The notes below the pieces were generated by a model. That model worked only from the letters and a program-made list of their open reading frames with translations, was not told the origin of the DNA and searched no databases. Position numbers and translations under genes: made by a program. DNA of 64,000 nucleotides from an uncultured Oscillospiraceae bacterium (GTDB lineage: Bacteria > Bacillota > Clostridia > Oscillospirales > Oscillospiraceae). Within the stretch, counting starts at the first letter, position 1. Every line of letters starts with the position of its first letter. The DNA lies in contig CALWOA010000001.1 of the NCBI GenBank assembly GCA_944382965.1, positions 124,001-188,000 of the forward strand, in the 5' to 3' direction. Positions 24,803-34,190 of the stretch are shown piece by piece.

Positions 24803-27076
24803 TTATTTCACATCGATTTGTTCTTGTGCCTTTTTGCTGGCGCGCTTCCGGGCAGGCTTCTTTTCCGGCTCTGTTTCCGCTGCCTTTGCACTCCGTTTCC
24901 GGGCAGGTTTCTTTTCCGGCTCCGTTTCTGCTGCCTTTGCGCTCCGTTTCCGGGCAGGTTTTTGTTCTGCCTCAGTATCCACAGCTTTGGTGCTGCGCTT
25001 ACGGGGTGCGGCTTTCTTTTCTGCGGATTCCGCCTTTTTGGTGGTACGCTTGGCGGCGGGCTTGGCTGCTTCCTGCTGCACATCTTCCGGCAGAATTACC
25101 CGTTCTTTCAGCACAATGGCGGTACGGGCGGGGATGTACAGTTCCACATAGTGCTTGCCGTCGAACATCTTGGTGGGGTAGACCATGTGGGCCACCAGAT
25201 TCTGTCCGCCGTACTTTTCATCATCGCTGCAAAGTGCCACGGTATATTCTCCCGGCTGGGGCACCGGCACCAGCACGTTGGTCAGAGACTGACTGGGATG
25301 GAAGTTCAGGGCAAACAACAGGCCATGCCGGTAGAAGACAATGGTCTTTTCCGGTTCTTTCAGCAGCAGAAGATCTGCCATCCGCTGGGTGAACATGTGG
25401 TTCTCCTTGGTCAGCTTCACCATATCTTCGTCAAAGTCATTCAGCCACTGATATTTCAGATACCCGTTTTCCTTCAGACTCCACTGACGGCGGCAGTAGT
25501 GGAAACTCCATCCATTGCCCTCTCTGGGGAAGTCAATCCATTCCGGATGACCAAATTCGTTGCCCATGAAGTTCAGGTAGGCTTCTCCGCCGCCGCCCAG
25601 GGTGAACAGGCGGATCATCTTGTGCAGAGCAATGGCCCGGTCGATGACGGGATTGTGAATGGCTTTGTCCATGTCGGTATACATGGCGGCGTCAGCCAGA
25701 CGGAAAATCATGGTTTTGTCGCCAACCAGCGCCTGGTCGTGGGATTCTACATAGGCGACGGTGTTTTCACCGGGACGGCGCAGACACATATCGCCCCACA
25801 TCTGTCCAATATTCCAGTCCTCGTCTTTCTTCTCTTTGACGGTTTTAATCCACATATCCGGCAGGCCCATACCCAACCGATAGTCAAAGCCAATGCCGCC
25901 GTCCTCAATGGGAAGGCACATACCAGGCATGCCGGACATATCTTCCGCAATGGTAATGGCTTTGGGATTCACCTGACGAATCAGCTCGTTTGCCAGCTGC
26001 AAGTAGGTGATGGCTTCGGTGTGGGTGTTATAGGAGAAGTACTTATCATTACTATTGAAGTCCGTGCCCAGACCATGGTCATGGTAGAGCATGGAGGTCA
26101 CGCCGTCGAAGCGGAAACCATCAAAGTGGTACTCCGTCATCCAGAATTTCAGGTTGCTCAGCAGGAAGTGAAGCACGCCGGTCTTACCGTAATCAAAGCA
26201 TTTGGTGTCCCAGGCAGGATGATCACCCTTGGGACCGTCGTGGAAGAACTGCCAGGTGGTACCGTCGAACATGTTGATGCCTTCGGTGGTGTTCTTCACG
26301 GCATGGGAATGGACCACATCCAGCAGCACCCGCAGCCCCAGTTTGTGGGCCTTGTTTACCAGATATTTCAGGTCCTTGGGCTTGCCGAACCAAGAGGAGG
26401 CAGCGTAGAAGCTGGACACCTGATAGCCGAAGGAGCCGTAGTAGGGATGCTCCATAATGGCCATAAGCTGCACGGTATTGTAACCGGCCTTCTTGATTTG
26501 CGGCAGAATCTTGTTGGCAAATTCCCGGTAAGTACCGATTTTTCCTGCTTCCTGGGCCATGCCCACATGAGCCTCATAGATGTACAGTTCCTCTTCTCCC
26601 ACAAATTTCTGATCTGTCCAGGCAAAGGAATCCCGATCATCCACAATCTCACAGGTAAATGTAATGGTTTTGGGGTCCTGCACCACCCGGCGGGCGTACA
26701 GGGGGATGTGTTCGGTGCGGGTCATGTTGGAATCCACAACAGTTTTCACCTTGCAGCCTTCCCACAGGGCGTCGTCACCGTCCAAGTACAGTTCCCAGTT
26801 TCCGTTTCCGATATGCTTCAAAGGATGACTGGTTTTGTTCCAGCCGTTGAAGTCACCCTCCAGATACAGCTGATAGGCACTGGGAGCCCACTCCCGGTAG
26901 TACCAGCCGCCGTCTACATGATGAAATCCATAATAATTGTATGCGTTGGCAAAATCCAGCAAGGTTTGATCTTCGGCCAGCAGACGGCCTTTGGTGGAGT
27001 GATACAGGAACATCCGCAGATCGATGTCTCCGGCAAAGGGCTTCAGCTGAGGGTTCAGTTCCAGAATACGATACAT
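24803..27076 (-). CDS. glgB: 1,4-alpha-glucan branching enzyme with basic repeat tail
   Basis: A 757-residue protein. Residues 1-660 form a GH13 branching enzyme of the eukaryote-like (GH13_8) type: CBM48-like N-terminal part with YYREWAPSAYQLYLEGDFNGWN, catalytic Asp in FRFDGVTSML, Glu in AEDMSGMPG, and YVESHDQAL. It makes alpha-1,6 branches in glycogen. The last ~90 residues are unlike the family: Lys/Arg/Ala/Glu-rich and built of 17-residue repeats (KPARKRSAKAAETEPEK). No other glg gene is adjacent. Confidence 0.9.
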   Translation of the reverse strand: MYRILELNPQLKPFAGDIDLRMFLYHSTKGRLLAEDQTLLDFANAYNYYGFHHVDGGWYYREWAPSAYQLYLEGDFNGWNKTSHPLKHIGNGNWELYLDGDDALWEGCKVKTVVDSNMTRTEHIPLYARRVVQDPKTITFTCEIVDDRDSFAWTDQKFVGEEELYIYEAHVGMAQEAGKIGTYREFANKILPQIKKAGYNTVQLMAIMEHPYYGSFGYQVSSFYAASSWFGKPKDLKYLVNKAHKLGLRVLLDVVHSHAVKNTTEGINMFDGTTWQFFHDGPKGDHPAWDTKCFDYGKTGVLHFLLSNLKFWMTEYHFDGFRFDGVTSMLYHDHGLGTDFNSNDKYFSYNTHTEAITYLQLANELIRQVNPKAITIAEDMSGMPGMCLPIEDGGIGFDYRLGMGLPDMWIKTVKEKKDEDWNIGQMWGDMCLRRPGENTVAYVESHDQALVGDKTMIFRLADAAMYTDMDKAIHNPVIDRAIALHKMIRLFTLGGGGEAYLNFMGNEFGHPEWIDFPREGNGWSFHYCRRQWSLKENGYLKYQWLNDFDEDMVKLTKENHMFTQRMADLLLLKEPEKTIVFYRHGLLFALNFHPSQSLTNVLVPVPQPGEYTVALCSDDEKYGGQNLVAHMVYPTKMFDGKHYVELYIPARTAIVLKERVILPEDVQQEAAKPAAKRTTKKAESAEKKAAPRKRSTKAVDTEAEQKPARKRSAKAAETEPEKKPARKRSAKAAETEPEKKPARKRASKKAQEQIDVK
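24806..24961 (-). repeat. 51-bp tandem repeats coding the basic tail of GlgB
   Basis: Two near-identical 51-bp units (24860-24910 and 24911-24961) plus a partial third encode KPARKRSAKAAETEPEK-type units. More degenerate basic segments lie upstream to about 25085. Confidence 0.85.
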
Positions 27077-27144
27077 AACGTCACCTTCCGATTGTATTTG
27101 CGCAGGAGATAAGAGGGAAGAAAAAAATTAACCTCTTAAGTTGT

Positions 27145-27173
27145 ATTTTAGAAGGAATCCGCCATTCTGTCAA
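27145..27173 (-). promoter_or_regulatory. Promoter of glgB
   Basis: Minus-strand TTGACA (27168-27173), 17 bp and TAAAAT (27145-27150). The 300-bp gap between glgB and pstS holds this and the pst control region. Confidence 0.75.
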
Positions 27174-27258
27174 GGGGATTTCCTGAGAGCAGCTGTGTAA
27201 TCCAGCGTTTTGAGATAAAACGGAAACCGGATGTGGAGGCTGACATTCTTTCAAAAAC

Positions 27259-27323
27259 TTTACAATTCTTTTCTACTCCTTTACAGAAAGCGGATTTCCG
27301 ATTTTACAAAAGCTGGGTATGAT
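27259..27323 (+). promoter_or_regulatory. pst promoter with TTTACA direct repeats (candidate PhoP boxes)
   Basis: TTTACA occurs at 27259, 27280 and 27303, spaced 21 and 23 bp, about two helical turns. A TATGAT -10 (27318-27323) has only a poor -35 (TTTCCG, 27295-27300) at 17 bp, as expected for an activator-dependent promoter. Firmicute PhoP binds TT(A/T)ACA-like direct repeats. Confidence 0.5.
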
Positions 27324-27378
27324 GATAGCCGTAGGATACATCAAACGAATCCACAACTACAAAAGGAGAAAATGAACA

Positions 27379-28278
27379 ATGAAAAGAATGATTTCCGCCG
27401 TTATGGCCATGATGCTGATGCTGGCTCTGGTGGGCTGCGGCAACTCTGCCCAGACGACCCCCACTACTGCCGCTCCCGCTACCCAGGCTCCTGCTACAGA
27501 CGCCCCCGCTACCGAGGCTCCTGCTACCGAAGCAGCCGCTGAACTGTCCGGCACTGTTTCCACCGATGGCTCCACCTCTATGGAAGCTGTCATCGGCGCT
27601 CTGGGTGAGGCTTTCATGGAGGCCAACCCCGATGTGAACTTTACTTACAACCCCACCGGTTCCGGTTCCGGCATTCAGGCTGTTCAGGAAGGCCGCTGCG
27701 ACATTGGCCTGTCCTCCCGTGCTCTGAAGGACGAGGAGAAGGAAGCCGGCCTGACCGAGACTGTCCTGTGCTATGACGGCATCGCTGTGATTGTCAACCC
27801 TGCCAACACCGTGGAAGACCTGACCGTTGAGCAGATTGCCGGCATCTACACCGGCGAGATCACCAACTGGTCCGAAGTCGGCGGCGAGGATACTGAGATC
27901 GTGGTCATCGGCCGTGAGGCTGGCTCCGGCACCCGCAGCGGTTTCGAAGAAATCACCGGCACGGAAGATGCTTGCCAGTACCGTCAGGAGCTGACCTCCA
28001 CCGGCGACGTGATCACCGCTGTGTCCCAGAACCCCGGCGCCATCGGCTACGCTTCCCTGGCTTCCGTTAAGGATACTGTCAAGGCTGTGAAGGTAGACGG
28101 CGTTGCTCCCAGCGAAGACACTGTCAAGGATGAAAGCTACAAGATCCAGCGTCCCTTCGTTCTGGCTACCCAGACCGGCGTAGAACTGAACCCCGTAGCC
28201 CAGGCCTTCTTCGACTACATCACCTCTGCTGATGCCAACGAAATCATCGTGGCCGCCGGCGTTGTACCTGCCAACTGA
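27379..28278 (+). CDS. pstS: Phosphate-binding lipoprotein PstS
   Basis: A 299-residue protein with a lipoprotein signal (lipobox LVGC, Cys 20) and a Thr/Ala/Pro-rich linker (residues 24-53). The phosphate-binding protein core starts with VSTDGSTSMEAVIGAL, and phosphate-loop motifs are TGSGSGIQAVQEG and REAGSGTRSGFEE. It captures phosphate outside the membrane for PstCAB. A ribosome site AAAGGAG precedes the start. Codon choice is strongly C-ending, typical of a highly expressed gene. Confidence 0.95.
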   Translation: MKRMISAVMAMMLMLALVGCGNSAQTTPTTAAPATQAPATDAPATEAPATEAAAELSGTVSTDGSTSMEAVIGALGEAFMEANPDVNFTYNPTGSGSGIQAVQEGRCDIGLSSRALKDEEKEAGLTETVLCYDGIAVIVNPANTVEDLTVEQIAGIYTGEITNWSEVGGEDTEIVVIGREAGSGTRSGFEEITGTEDACQYRQELTSTGDVITAVSQNPGAIGYASLASVKDTVKAVKVDGVAPSEDTVKDESYKIQRPFVLATQTGVELNPVAQAFFDYITSADANEIIVAAGVVPAN

Positions 28279-28339
28279 TTAAAGCGAACCATCAGAGGAA
28301 ACCCAACGTACTCTCGGGTTCTGACGAGCACCAAACATA

Positions 28340-28362
28340 GGGGAGGGTCGGAAACCCTCCCC
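28340..28362 (+). terminator. Intercistronic stem-loop between pstS and pstC (probable attenuator or 3' stabilizer)
   Basis: A 9-bp perfect GC-rich stem GGGGAGGGT / ACCCTCCCC has no long T tail. A second small hairpin TTCCGC / GCGGAA follows at 28363-28383. The placement would let pstS mRNA outnumber pstCAB. Confidence 0.6.
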
Positions 28363-28429
28363 TTCCGCACTTGCAGGGCGGAAATGCGTAGGAGAAAAGG
28401 ATACTTGCCTTTCCTGAAAGGTTGATAGA

Positions 28430-29302
28430 ATGAATACAAAGACGAATCTGTTTGAAGCCATCATTCATGGCATCTTCCTGATCCTGGGCCTGATTACCGT
28501 GGGCTGCGTTCTGCTGATTTCGGTATATCTGATTATCAGCGGCATCCCTGCCATCCGGGAGATTGGCCTGGTGGATTTTCTGTTCGGCGACACCTGGGCA
28601 TCCACTGCTTCGGAGCCGAAATACGGAATCCTGCCCTTTATTTTGACCAGTATTTACGGCACGGCCGGCGCCATCATTCTGGGTGTGCCTGTGGGATTCT
28701 TGACGGCGGTATATCTGGCGAAGGTTGCGCCGATTCAAGTAAAGAATGTGATGGAGCAGGCAGTGGGTCTGCTGGCCGGTATTCCTTCCGTGGTTTACGG
28801 TCTGGTGGGCATGATGGTTCTGGTACCGGGAATCCGGGAACTGTTCGATATTCCCGACGGCGCCGGTCTTCTGGCTGCAATCATTGTTCTGGCAGTTATG
28901 ATTCTGCCTTCTATTATTAAAATGTCCATTACGGCTCTGGAAGCAGTGCCGAAAGAATATGAAGACGCCTCCCTGGCTCTGGGAGCTACACCGGAGGAAA
29001 CCTACTTCCGGGTCAGTGTTCCCGCTGCAAAAAGCGGTATTGCCGCAGCTGTGGTGCTGGGTGTGGGTCGTGCCATCGGCGAAGCCATGGCAGTTATGAT
29101 GGTTGCGGGCAATGTGCCCAACATGCCCGACTCTCTGTTCCAGAGCGTCCGGTTCCTGACCACCGCTGTTGCCAGCGAGATGTCTTACTCCAGCGGTCTG
29201 CAGCGGCAGGCATTGTTCTCCATTGCCCTGGTATTGTTCCTGTTTATTATGCTGATTAACGCAGCGCTGAATTTCTTCCTGAAAGGAGAGCGGAACAAAT
29301 GA
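28430..29302 (+). CDS. pstC: Phosphate ABC transporter permease PstC
   Basis: A 290-residue inner-membrane permease with six TM segments. The cytoplasmic EAA loop is ALEAVPKEYEDASLALGATPEETYFRV in outline (Gly near residue 185). GIPSVVYGLVGM is a Pst permease hallmark. It follows pstS by 150 bp with a stem-loop between them and overlaps pstA by four bases. Confidence 0.94.
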   Translation: MNTKTNLFEAIIHGIFLILGLITVGCVLLISVYLIISGIPAIREIGLVDFLFGDTWASTASEPKYGILPFILTSIYGTAGAIILGVPVGFLTAVYLAKVAPIQVKNVMEQAVGLLAGIPSVVYGLVGMMVLVPGIRELFDIPDGAGLLAAIIVLAVMILPSIIKMSITALEAVPKEYEDASLALGATPEETYFRVSVPAAKSGIAAAVVLGVGRAIGEAMAVMMVAGNVPNMPDSLFQSVRFLTTAVASEMSYSSGLQRQALFSIALVLFLFIMLINAALNFFLKGERNK

Positions 29303-30144
29303 TTTCCAACAGAAGAAAGATGTTCCTGTGGACGGTACGCGGTGCCATGTATCTGGCCGCCGTACTGACTGGAGCGCTGACTCTTTTTATTATGGGTTAT
29401 GTGCTGCTGAAAGGCATTCCCAATGTTACCTGGGAGTTGCTTAGCACAAAACCCAGTTACTTAAGCGGTAACATCGGCATCCTGCCGGATATTCTCAATA
29501 CCGTGTACATCGTAATTGCAGCCCTGGCCATTGTGCTTCCCTTGGGCGTGGGTGCTGCAGTTTACCTGACGGAGTATGCTTCCAGCAAAAAGATTGTAGC
29601 TGTTATTGAGTATGCTGCCGAAGCTCTGTCCGGTATTCCTTCCATTATTTACGGCTTGGTGGGCATGCTGATGTTCTCCAACAGTTTCGGTACCTGCCTG
29701 ATGTCCGGCGCATTGACCCTGGTGATTATGAACCTGCCTACCATCATGCGCAGCACACAGGAGAGTTTGAAAACCGTTCCCCAGGCTTACCGGGAAGGCG
29801 CTTTCGGCCTCGGTGCCGGAAAGTGGCGTGTGATCCGTACAGTTGTCCTTCCGCAGTGCTTGGACGGTGTGCTGACCGGATGTATCCTGTCCGTAGGCCG
29901 GATTCTGGGCGAATCTGCCGCACTGCTGTTTACGGCCGGTTTTGCCCACGCCCTCAACGGTTTCTTTGAAGGCCTGTCCAGCGCCGGTGCAACTCTGACG
30001 GTTGCATTGTATGTCTATGCCAAGGAGCAGGGCGAATTTGAAGTTGCCTTCGCCATTGCGGCGATTCTGATGATTCTGTCGTTTATCATTAACCTGGCGG
30101 CAGTTATGGTTACCAAGTATTTTCAAAGGAGAAATGCGGTTTGA
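29299..30144 (+). CDS. pstA: Phosphate ABC transporter permease PstA
   Basis: A 281-residue permease with six TM segments. It shares [14 protein letters not shown] with PstC and has the EAA loop with [20 protein letters not shown]. It forms the channel with PstC. The four-base overlaps at both ends indicate coupled translation. Confidence 0.94.
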   Translation: MISNRRKMFLWTVRGAMYLAAVLTGALTLFIMGYVLLKGIPNVTWELLSTKPSYLSGNIGILPDILNTVYIVIAALAIVLPLGVGAAVYLTEYASSKKIVAVIEYAAEALSGIPSIIYGLVGMLMFSNSFGTCLMSGALTLVIMNLPTIMRSTQESLKTVPQAYREGAFGLGAGKWRVIRTVVLPQCLDGVLTGCILSVGRILGESAALLFTAGFAHALNGFFEGLSSAGATLTVALYVYAKEQGEFEVAFAIAAILMILSFIINLAAVMVTKYFQRRNAV

Positions 30145-30893
30145 ATAAATCTGTTATTACCGTCAAAGACCTGAACCTCTGGTACGGCCAGACCCAGGCG
30201 CTGAAACATATCAATCTGAATATTCCGGAAAAAAGCATCACCGCTCTCATTGGCCCCTCCGGCTGCGGCAAGTCCACCTTCCTGAAAACCCTGAACCGGA
30301 TGAATGACTTGGTTCCCGGCGTGCGCATTACCGGCGATGTGCGTTATGAAGGAAAGAATATTTTTGACACCAACGTCAACGAACTGCGTAAGGAAGTGGG
30401 CATGGTATTCCAGAAGCCTAACCCGTTCCCCATGAGCATCTATAATAACATTGCCTACGGTCCCAGAACCCATGGCATTACCAACCGGCAGCAGCTGGAC
30501 GAAATCGTGGAGAAGGCCCTGCGGGGTGCCGCCATCTGGGATGAGGTAAAAGACCGCCTGAAAAAGAACGCGCTGGGCCTTTCCGGCGGTCAGCAGCAGC
30601 GTCTGTGCATTGCCCGGGCGCTGGCCGTTGAGCCGAAAGTGCTGCTGATGGACGAGCCTACTTCCGCTCTGGACCCCATTGCCACCTCCCGCATTGAAGA
30701 TCTGGTCATGGAACTGAAGGATTCTTACACCATCGTCATCGTGACCCACAATATGCAGCAGGCTGTGCGTATTTCCGACCAGACGGCCTTCTTCCTGCTG
30801 GGTGATCTGGTAGAGTACGGCGAGACGGAAAGACTGTTCTCCAAGCCCGTGGACAAGCGGACCGAAGAATACATTACGGGAAGGTTTGGTTAA
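30141..30893 (+). CDS. pstB: Phosphate ABC transporter ATPase PstB
   Basis: A 250-residue ATPase with Walker [13 protein letters not shown]-loop [12 protein letters not shown], signature [13 protein letters not shown] and Walker [13 protein letters not shown]. The start codon is TTG at 30141, overlapping the pstA stop, with AAAGGAG upstream. A downstream ATG choice would remove the first beta strand, so TTG is preferred. Confidence 0.95.
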   Translation: MNKSVITVKDLNLWYGQTQALKHINLNIPEKSITALIGPSGCGKSTFLKTLNRMNDLVPGVRITGDVRYEGKNIFDTNVNELRKEVGMVFQKPNPFPMSIYNNIAYGPRTHGITNRQQLDEIVEKALRGAAIWDEVKDRLKKNALGLSGGQQQRLCIARALAVEPKVLLMDEPTSALDPIATSRIEDLVMELKDSYTIVIVTHNMQQAVRISDQTAFFLLGDLVEYGETERLFSKPVDKRTEEYITGRFG

Positions 30894-30896
30894 TTT

Positions 30897-31541
30897 ATGA
30901 GAATTTTCTATGACAATCAGCTGAAAGAGCTGAATCAGGAACTGACCAGAATGGGCGGCCTGTGTGAGCAGATCATTGGGTTTGCTGCTCAGGCACTGAC
31001 GCAGTGGAATGAAGACCTGGCAGAAAAGGTGAAAAAGACCGGAGCTGAAATTGATGAAATGGAGCGCTCCATTGAAGCAGTCTGCATGCGCCTGCTGCTG
31101 CGCCAGCAGCCGGTAGCCGGTGACCTGCGCTTTGTTTCTGCAGCACTGAAAATGATTACGGACCTGGAGCGCATCGGCGACCAGGCAGAAGATATTGTAG
31201 AGATTGTCCCCAATATGGGAGAAACCGGAAAGAATGCCCATCCCAAAATCCAGGAAATGGCCAAACATGCTATCTCCATGGTGGTAGACAGCGTAGATGC
31301 CTATACCCGTCAGGATATGGAACTGGCAAAGGCGGTTTTGGCGCATGACGACATTGTAGACAGCGATTTCGTGCAGATTAAAAAGGAACTGATTGGCGAC
31401 ATTGCTTCCAATCCTGCCCAGGGTGAAGATACCCTGGATCTGCTGATGATTGCCAAATACTTTGAGCGTATTGCCGACCACGCAACCAATGTGGCCGAGT
31501 GGGTGATCTACGGTATGACCGGTACCCACGAAGTAGAATAA
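30897..31541 (+). CDS. phoU: PhoU, phosphate signalling regulator
   Basis: A 214-residue helical protein with two PhoU repeats, including the metal-binding motif ERIGDQAEDIVEI (residues about 90-102) and the second copy ERIADHATNVAEW (about 190-202). PhoU links Pst transport to the PhoR/PhoB-type kinase and prevents phosphate overload. It ends the pstSCAB-phoU operon. No phoR or phoB gene is in the window. Confidence 0.94.
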   Translation: MRIFYDNQLKELNQELTRMGGLCEQIIGFAAQALTQWNEDLAEKVKKTGAEIDEMERSIEAVCMRLLLRQQPVAGDLRFVSAALKMITDLERIGDQAEDIVEIVPNMGETGKNAHPKIQEMAKHAISMVVDSVDAYTRQDMELAKAVLAHDDIVDSDFVQIKKELIGDIASNPAQGEDTLDLLMIAKYFERIADHATNVAEWVIYGMTGTHEVE

Positions 31542-31547
31542 TGAAGC

Positions 31548-31584
31548 AAAAGCTGGGAACCTGATTCACTGGTTCCCAGCTTTT
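31548..31584. terminator. Bidirectional terminator between phoU and tex
   Basis: AAAAGCTGGGAACC / GGTTCCCAGCTTTT, a 14-bp stem with a 9-base loop between convergent genes. Confidence 0.9.
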
Positions 31585-31623
31585 TATTGATATGGGGGAG
31601 GGCATAGGCCCTCTCTGTTGGCG

Positions 31624-33765
31624 TTATTTTTTTGCCTGCTTCATAGAAAGGCTGATCCGGTGCCGCTTTTCGTCCACGCCCAGAACTACAACCTTGACCA
31701 CGTCGCCCACTTTTACCACCTCACTGGGATGGCGCAGACGGCGATTGCAGACCTCCGAAATGTGTACCAGGCCATCTTGATGCACACCGATGTCCACGAA
31801 CACACCAAAGTCAATGACGTTTCGCACCGTGCCTGTCAGCTCCATGCCGGGTTTCAGGTCCTTCATTTCCAGAACGTCCTTGCGCAGAATGGGGGCAGGC
31901 AGCTCGTCCCGGGGGTCCCGTCCGGGCTTGGAGAGTTCCTTGGCAATGTCGGCCAGGGTCGGCTCACCTACAGCACATTCCGCCGCAGCCTTGCTCAGAC
32001 CGTAAGCTTCCAGCTTTTCCAGAATGCCGGAAAGGTTGTCTCCCTTTTTGCAGCCCAAAAGATTCAGCAGCGCCTTGGCAGCAGCGTAGGATTCCGGATG
32101 TACACCGGTATTGTCCAGCAGTTCCTTGCTTTCCGGAATCCGCAGGAATCCGGCGCACTGCTCGAAGGCTTTGGGGCCTAATTTCGGGACTTTTTTCAAC
32201 TGGGCACGGCTGGTGAAGGGACCGTTTTCTTCCCGGTAGGCCACAATGTTTTTGGCAGTGGTGGCGTTCAGTCCGGAAACCTGCTGCAGCAGGCTCTGAG
32301 AAGCGGTATTGGCGTCCACACCCACCGCATTGACGCAGTCCTCCACAACGGCGCCCAGAGCCGCATCCAGCTCCTTTTGCGGGCAGTCGTGCTGATACTG
32401 GCCTACGCCGATGGCCTTGGGGTCGATTTTGACCAGCTCAGCCAGCGGGTCCTGAAGCCGGCGGGCAATGGAAACCGCAGAGCGCAAGTTCACATCGTAA
32501 TCCGGGAATTCCGCAGCGGCCAGGGGAGAGGCGGAGTATACGGAAGCGCCCGCCTCGTTGACGATCATGTAACTGGCATCGGGGAAGTTCTGCAGCAGCT
32601 CTACAGTCATGGCTTCCGTTTCCCGGGAAGCGGTGCCGTTGCCGATGGCGATGTGTTTTACCCCATGCTTGCGCATCAACCGGGAGAGGATTTCGATGGC
32701 TTCCTGCTTTTTGTGCTGGCTGAAGGTGGGGTAGACCACAGTGGTGTCCAGCACTTTGCCGGTAGCGTCTACAATGGCCACTTTGCAGCCATTGCGGTAT
32801 CCGGGATCCAGACCCATGGTGACGAAACCTTTCACCGGCGGCTGCATCAGCAGGGGTTTCAGGTTCAGGGCGAAATTGTGGATGGCTCCGGCATAGGCCC
32901 GGTCGGACAATTCGCTGCGGACTTCTCTCTGAATGGAGGGGAAAATCAGCCGCTCATAGGCATCTTCTGCCGCTGCCCGGACAAAGGCGGAAACCTGCAT
33001 GGTGGGCTTCAAAGCCGCCCGGCAGACCAATGCAGCGCCTTCGTTCCCGGGCAATGTGACATTGGGCTTGAGAATGCCTTCCTTTTCGCCCCGGTTCATT
33101 GCCAGAATCTGGTGATCCAGAAGCCGGGAAATGGGCTGGGAGAAATCGTAGTACAGCCTGTACACGCCCTCTTCTTCCGCTTCCTCATCGGCCTTGCACA
33201 CGAAGATGCCCCGACGAAGTACCAGATCCCGCAGCGCTTTGCGGATATCAGCATCGTCGGATAGATCTTCGGCGATAATGTCGTTTGCTCCCTGTAAGGC
33301 TTCCTCTACAGTGTTTACGCCTTTTTCCGGGTCTACAAAAGACGCTGCCAGAGCAGCCGGGTCCTGTCCGTCCTGGGCAAAAATCGCCTGAGCAAGGGGC
33401 TCCAGACCCTTTTCCCGGGCCATGGAACCCCGGGTGCGCCGCTTTTGCTTGTAGGGGCGGTACAGGTCTTCCACTTCCGTCATGGTAGCGGCATTATCAA
33501 TGGCCTGAGAGAGTTCCTCGGTGAGTTTGCCCTGATTTTCAATGGATTTTTTTACTTCCTCCCGGCGCTGCTGCAGGGAACGCAGATAGGTAAGCCGGGT
33601 TTCCAGATTTCGCAGAGTGGTGTCATCCATGGCTCCGTGAAGCTCTTTGCGGTAGCGGGCGATGAAGGGGATGGTGTTTCCTTCATCCATCAGATTTACC
33701 ACATTTTCAACATATTCCAGTTTCTGCCCCAATTCCTGGGCCAGAATTTCCGTAATGGATTGCAT
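31624..33765 (-). CDS. tex: Tex-family RNA-binding protein
   Basis: A 713-residue protein of typical Tex length. It has an N-terminal helical Tex domain, a YqgF/RNase H-like domain (FVTMGLDPGYRNGCKVAIVD near residue 315), a helix-hairpin-helix part (VSGLNATTAKNIVAYREENG and FEQCAGFLRIPES) and a C-terminal S1 RNA-binding domain (about 637-708: GMELTGTVRNVIDFGVFVDI). Tex is a conserved nucleic-acid-binding factor linked to transcription and RNA turnover. It is monocistronic; no clear promoter hexamers were found. Confidence 0.92.
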   Translation of the reverse strand: MQSITEILAQELGQKLEYVENVVNLMDEGNTIPFIARYRKELHGAMDDTTLRNLETRLTYLRSLQQRREEVKKSIENQGKLTEELSQAIDNAATMTEVEDLYRPYKQKRRTRGSMAREKGLEPLAQAIFAQDGQDPAALAASFVDPEKGVNTVEEALQGANDIIAEDLSDDADIRKALRDLVLRRGIFVCKADEEAEEEGVYRLYYDFSQPISRLLDHQILAMNRGEKEGILKPNVTLPGNEGAALVCRAALKPTMQVSAFVRAAAEDAYERLIFPSIQREVRSELSDRAYAGAIHNFALNLKPLLMQPPVKGFVTMGLDPGYRNGCKVAIVDATGKVLDTTVVYPTFSQHKKQEAIEILSRLMRKHGVKHIAIGNGTASRETEAMTVELLQNFPDASYMIVNEAGASVYSASPLAAAEFPDYDVNLRSAVSIARRLQDPLAELVKIDPKAIGVGQYQHDCPQKELDAALGAVVEDCVNAVGVDANTASQSLLQQVSGLNATTAKNIVAYREENGPFTSRAQLKKVPKLGPKAFEQCAGFLRIPESKELLDNTGVHPESYAAAKALLNLLGCKKGDNLSGILEKLEAYGLSKAAAECAVGEPTLADIAKELSKPGRDPRDELPAPILRKDVLEMKDLKPGMELTGTVRNVIDFGVFVDIGVHQDGLVHISEVCNRRLRHPSEVVKVGDVVKVVVLGVDEKRHRISLSMKQAKK

Positions 33766-33868
33766 ATGGGATTCTCCTTTAAGCAGTTTCGGGACTTATT
33801 CTATCACAAAATTCTCCAAAAGAAAAGGGAGAAAACCGGGAAAGCATCCCAGCGGGGGAGAAACCCAC

Positions 33869-33897
33869 TTGACAATCCCATCCAGCGGCGTTATAAT
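33869..33897 (+). promoter_or_regulatory. Consensus promoter of tRNA-Ala
   Basis: TTGACA (33869-33874), 17 bp and TATAAT (33892-33897), 12 bp before the tRNA. Confidence 0.88.
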
Positions 33898-33909
33898 TGC
33901 CACAGTTAT

Positions 33910-33985
33910 GGGCCCGTAGCGCAGCTGGGAGCGCATTACATTCGCATTGTAGGGGTCGGGAGTTCGAATCTCCTCGGGTCCACCA
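33910..33985 (+). tRNA. tRNA-Ala (anticodon CGC)
   Basis: A full cloverleaf of 76 nt with encoded CCA. The acceptor stem GGGCCCG pairs with CGGGTCC and includes the G3-U70 wobble that identifies alanine tRNAs. The anticodon loop TTCGCAT gives anticodon CGC (codon GCG). The T-loop is TTCGAAT. Confidence 0.93.
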
Positions 33986-33988
33986 AAG

Positions 33989-34026
33989 AATAACCGTCAT
34001 TCTGACACAACAGGATGACGGTTATT
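33989..34026 (+). terminator. Terminator of tRNA-Ala
   Basis: AATAACCGTCAT / ATGACGGTTATT hairpin followed by TTAT, four bases after the CCA. Confidence 0.85.
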
Positions 34027-34099
34027 TTATACCTAAAATCAGTATTTTGAGAACTTTTAGGAAAAGAAATTTCTGAATTGATAATAAATTCCATTTCAA

Positions 34100-34186
34100 A
34101 TCGTTAAAGCACAGATAATCGTTAATTTATAACCATAATCGTTGATTTAGTGGGGCGATCGTTGAATTACAGTCAACAATCGTTAA
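34100..34186 (+). repeat. Five phased ATCGTTRA direct repeats (LytTR-like activator array)
   Basis: ATCGTTAA or ATCGTTGA occurs at 34100, 34118, 34138, 34158 and 34179, with steps of 18, 20, 20 and 21 bp. The last copy ends four bases before the -35 box of the next gene. The form resembles LytTR-family sites (nnCGTTNR direct repeats about 21 bp apart). Confidence 0.8.
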
Positions 34187-34190
34187 ACTA

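Noticed and set aside
24737..27112. 791-codon plus-strand frame opposite glgB
   Set aside because: Spans the terminator and the whole of glgB in antisense with no recognisable domain; shadow.
30123..31529. 468-codon minus-strand frame opposite pstB/phoU
   Set aside because: Antisense to two certain genes.
34100..34186. Short regularly spaced repeats as a CRISPR array
   Set aside because: The repeated core is only 8 bp, the period is 18-21 bp and no cas gene is near. A regulator-binding array fits better.
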